In this document: piece by piece, positions 5,639 through 5,725 of the stretch | How the letters are laid out: every line of letters starts with the position of its first letter | Position numbering within the stretch: the first letter of the stretch is position 1 | Assembly: GCA_005883175.1 (NCBI GenBank) | Contig: VAYV01000214.1 | Span: 1-5,725, forward strand | Reading direction: 5' to 3' | Origin: Actinomycetota bacterium | Lineage (GTDB): Bacteria; Actinomycetota; AC-67 | Length of the DNA: 5,725 bases | Position numbers and translations under genes: made by a program | The notes under the pieces: generated by a model | Database searches by the model: none | What the model was told of the DNA's origin: nothing | What the model saw: the letters and a program-made list of their open reading frames with translations, nothing else

Positions 5639-5725
5639 GGCGTCTCACCGCCTTCACTGCGGATGCCTTCCGATTCGGGCGCGCGCTCTTCCGCCTCCGC
5701 CACCACCGCTTCGGTTGCCGCCTTC
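5635..5725 (-). CDS. rplD: 50S ribosomal protein L4, C-terminal tail only (runs off the right edge)
   Basis: Only the last 29 codons are present, ending at a TGA (5635-5637) that overlaps the rplW GTG by 4 nt. The readable tail is KAATEAVVAEAEERAPESEG followed by IRSEGGETP, rich in Ala and Glu. The assignment rests on position, since rplD always precedes rplW in this cluster, and on the fit of the GTGA overlap; no conserved L4 core is in the window. Such acidic tails past the L4 core occur in some actinobacteria. Of the three minus-strand frames, this one gives the operon-style junction. One other ends earlier, at a TGA near 5655, and the third reads through into rplW out of frame. Confidence 0.8.
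   Translation of the reverse strand, partial: KAATEAVVAEAEERAPESEGIRSEGGETP

Overview
This window is an uninterrupted stretch of the S10-spc ribosomal protein cluster, read entirely on the minus strand. In transcription order (right to left) it carries rplD (L4, 3' end only), rplW (L23), rplB (L2), rpsS (S19), rplV (L22), rpsC (S3), rplP (L16), rpmC (L29), rpsQ (S17), rplN (L14), rplX (L24), rplE (L5), rpsN (S14, zinc type), rpsH (S8) and rplF (L6, 5' end only). All fifteen were recognised from conserved protein sequence, and the order is the canonical bacterial one.

The DNA is GC-rich, with G/C strongly favoured at third codon positions and five GTG starts. The S8 start MTMTDPIADML, the actinobacterial-looking L16 body, the short CxxC-type S14 and the long Ala/Pro/Gly/Arg tail on S3 suggest an actinobacterium (Actinomycetota), perhaps a deep or uncultured lineage. 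This placement is inference; no tree could be built.

Layout: bases 1-230 hold the L6 N-terminus. Bases 238-1715 hold S8, S14, L5 and L24, and 1718-2086 hold L14; together these form the spc half. Bases 2086-5638 hold S17, L29, L16, S3, L22, S19, L2 and L23, with the L4 tail at 5635-5725; this is the S10 half. The two halves are joined by a 1-nt stop/start overlap (rpsQ/rplN), so I see no separate spc promoter. No gap between genes exceeds 7 nt, and seven of the fourteen junctions overlap (TAATG, TGATG, TAGTG or GTGA). This implies one polycistronic mRNA with translational coupling. There is no gene-free stretch and no RNA gene, mobile element, CRISPR array or convincing terminator.

The products assemble around the 23S and 16S rRNAs. 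L23, L29 and L22 line the peptide exit region. L2, L14 and L16 sit near the subunit interface or peptidyl transferase region. L5 is in the central protuberance, and S3, S14 and S19 are in the 30S head.

I see no new biological system here. The one real anomaly is rplP: its L16 product is 103 residues instead of about 137, because about 34-35 residues are missing in frame right after the first 11. It is either a real lineage-specific shortening or an assembly or sequencing error. Smaller points are the S3 and L4 tails, the four-cysteine L24 and S14, a Leu in the conserved L2 loop, and a three-codon mini-ORF at the rpsH/rplF junction.
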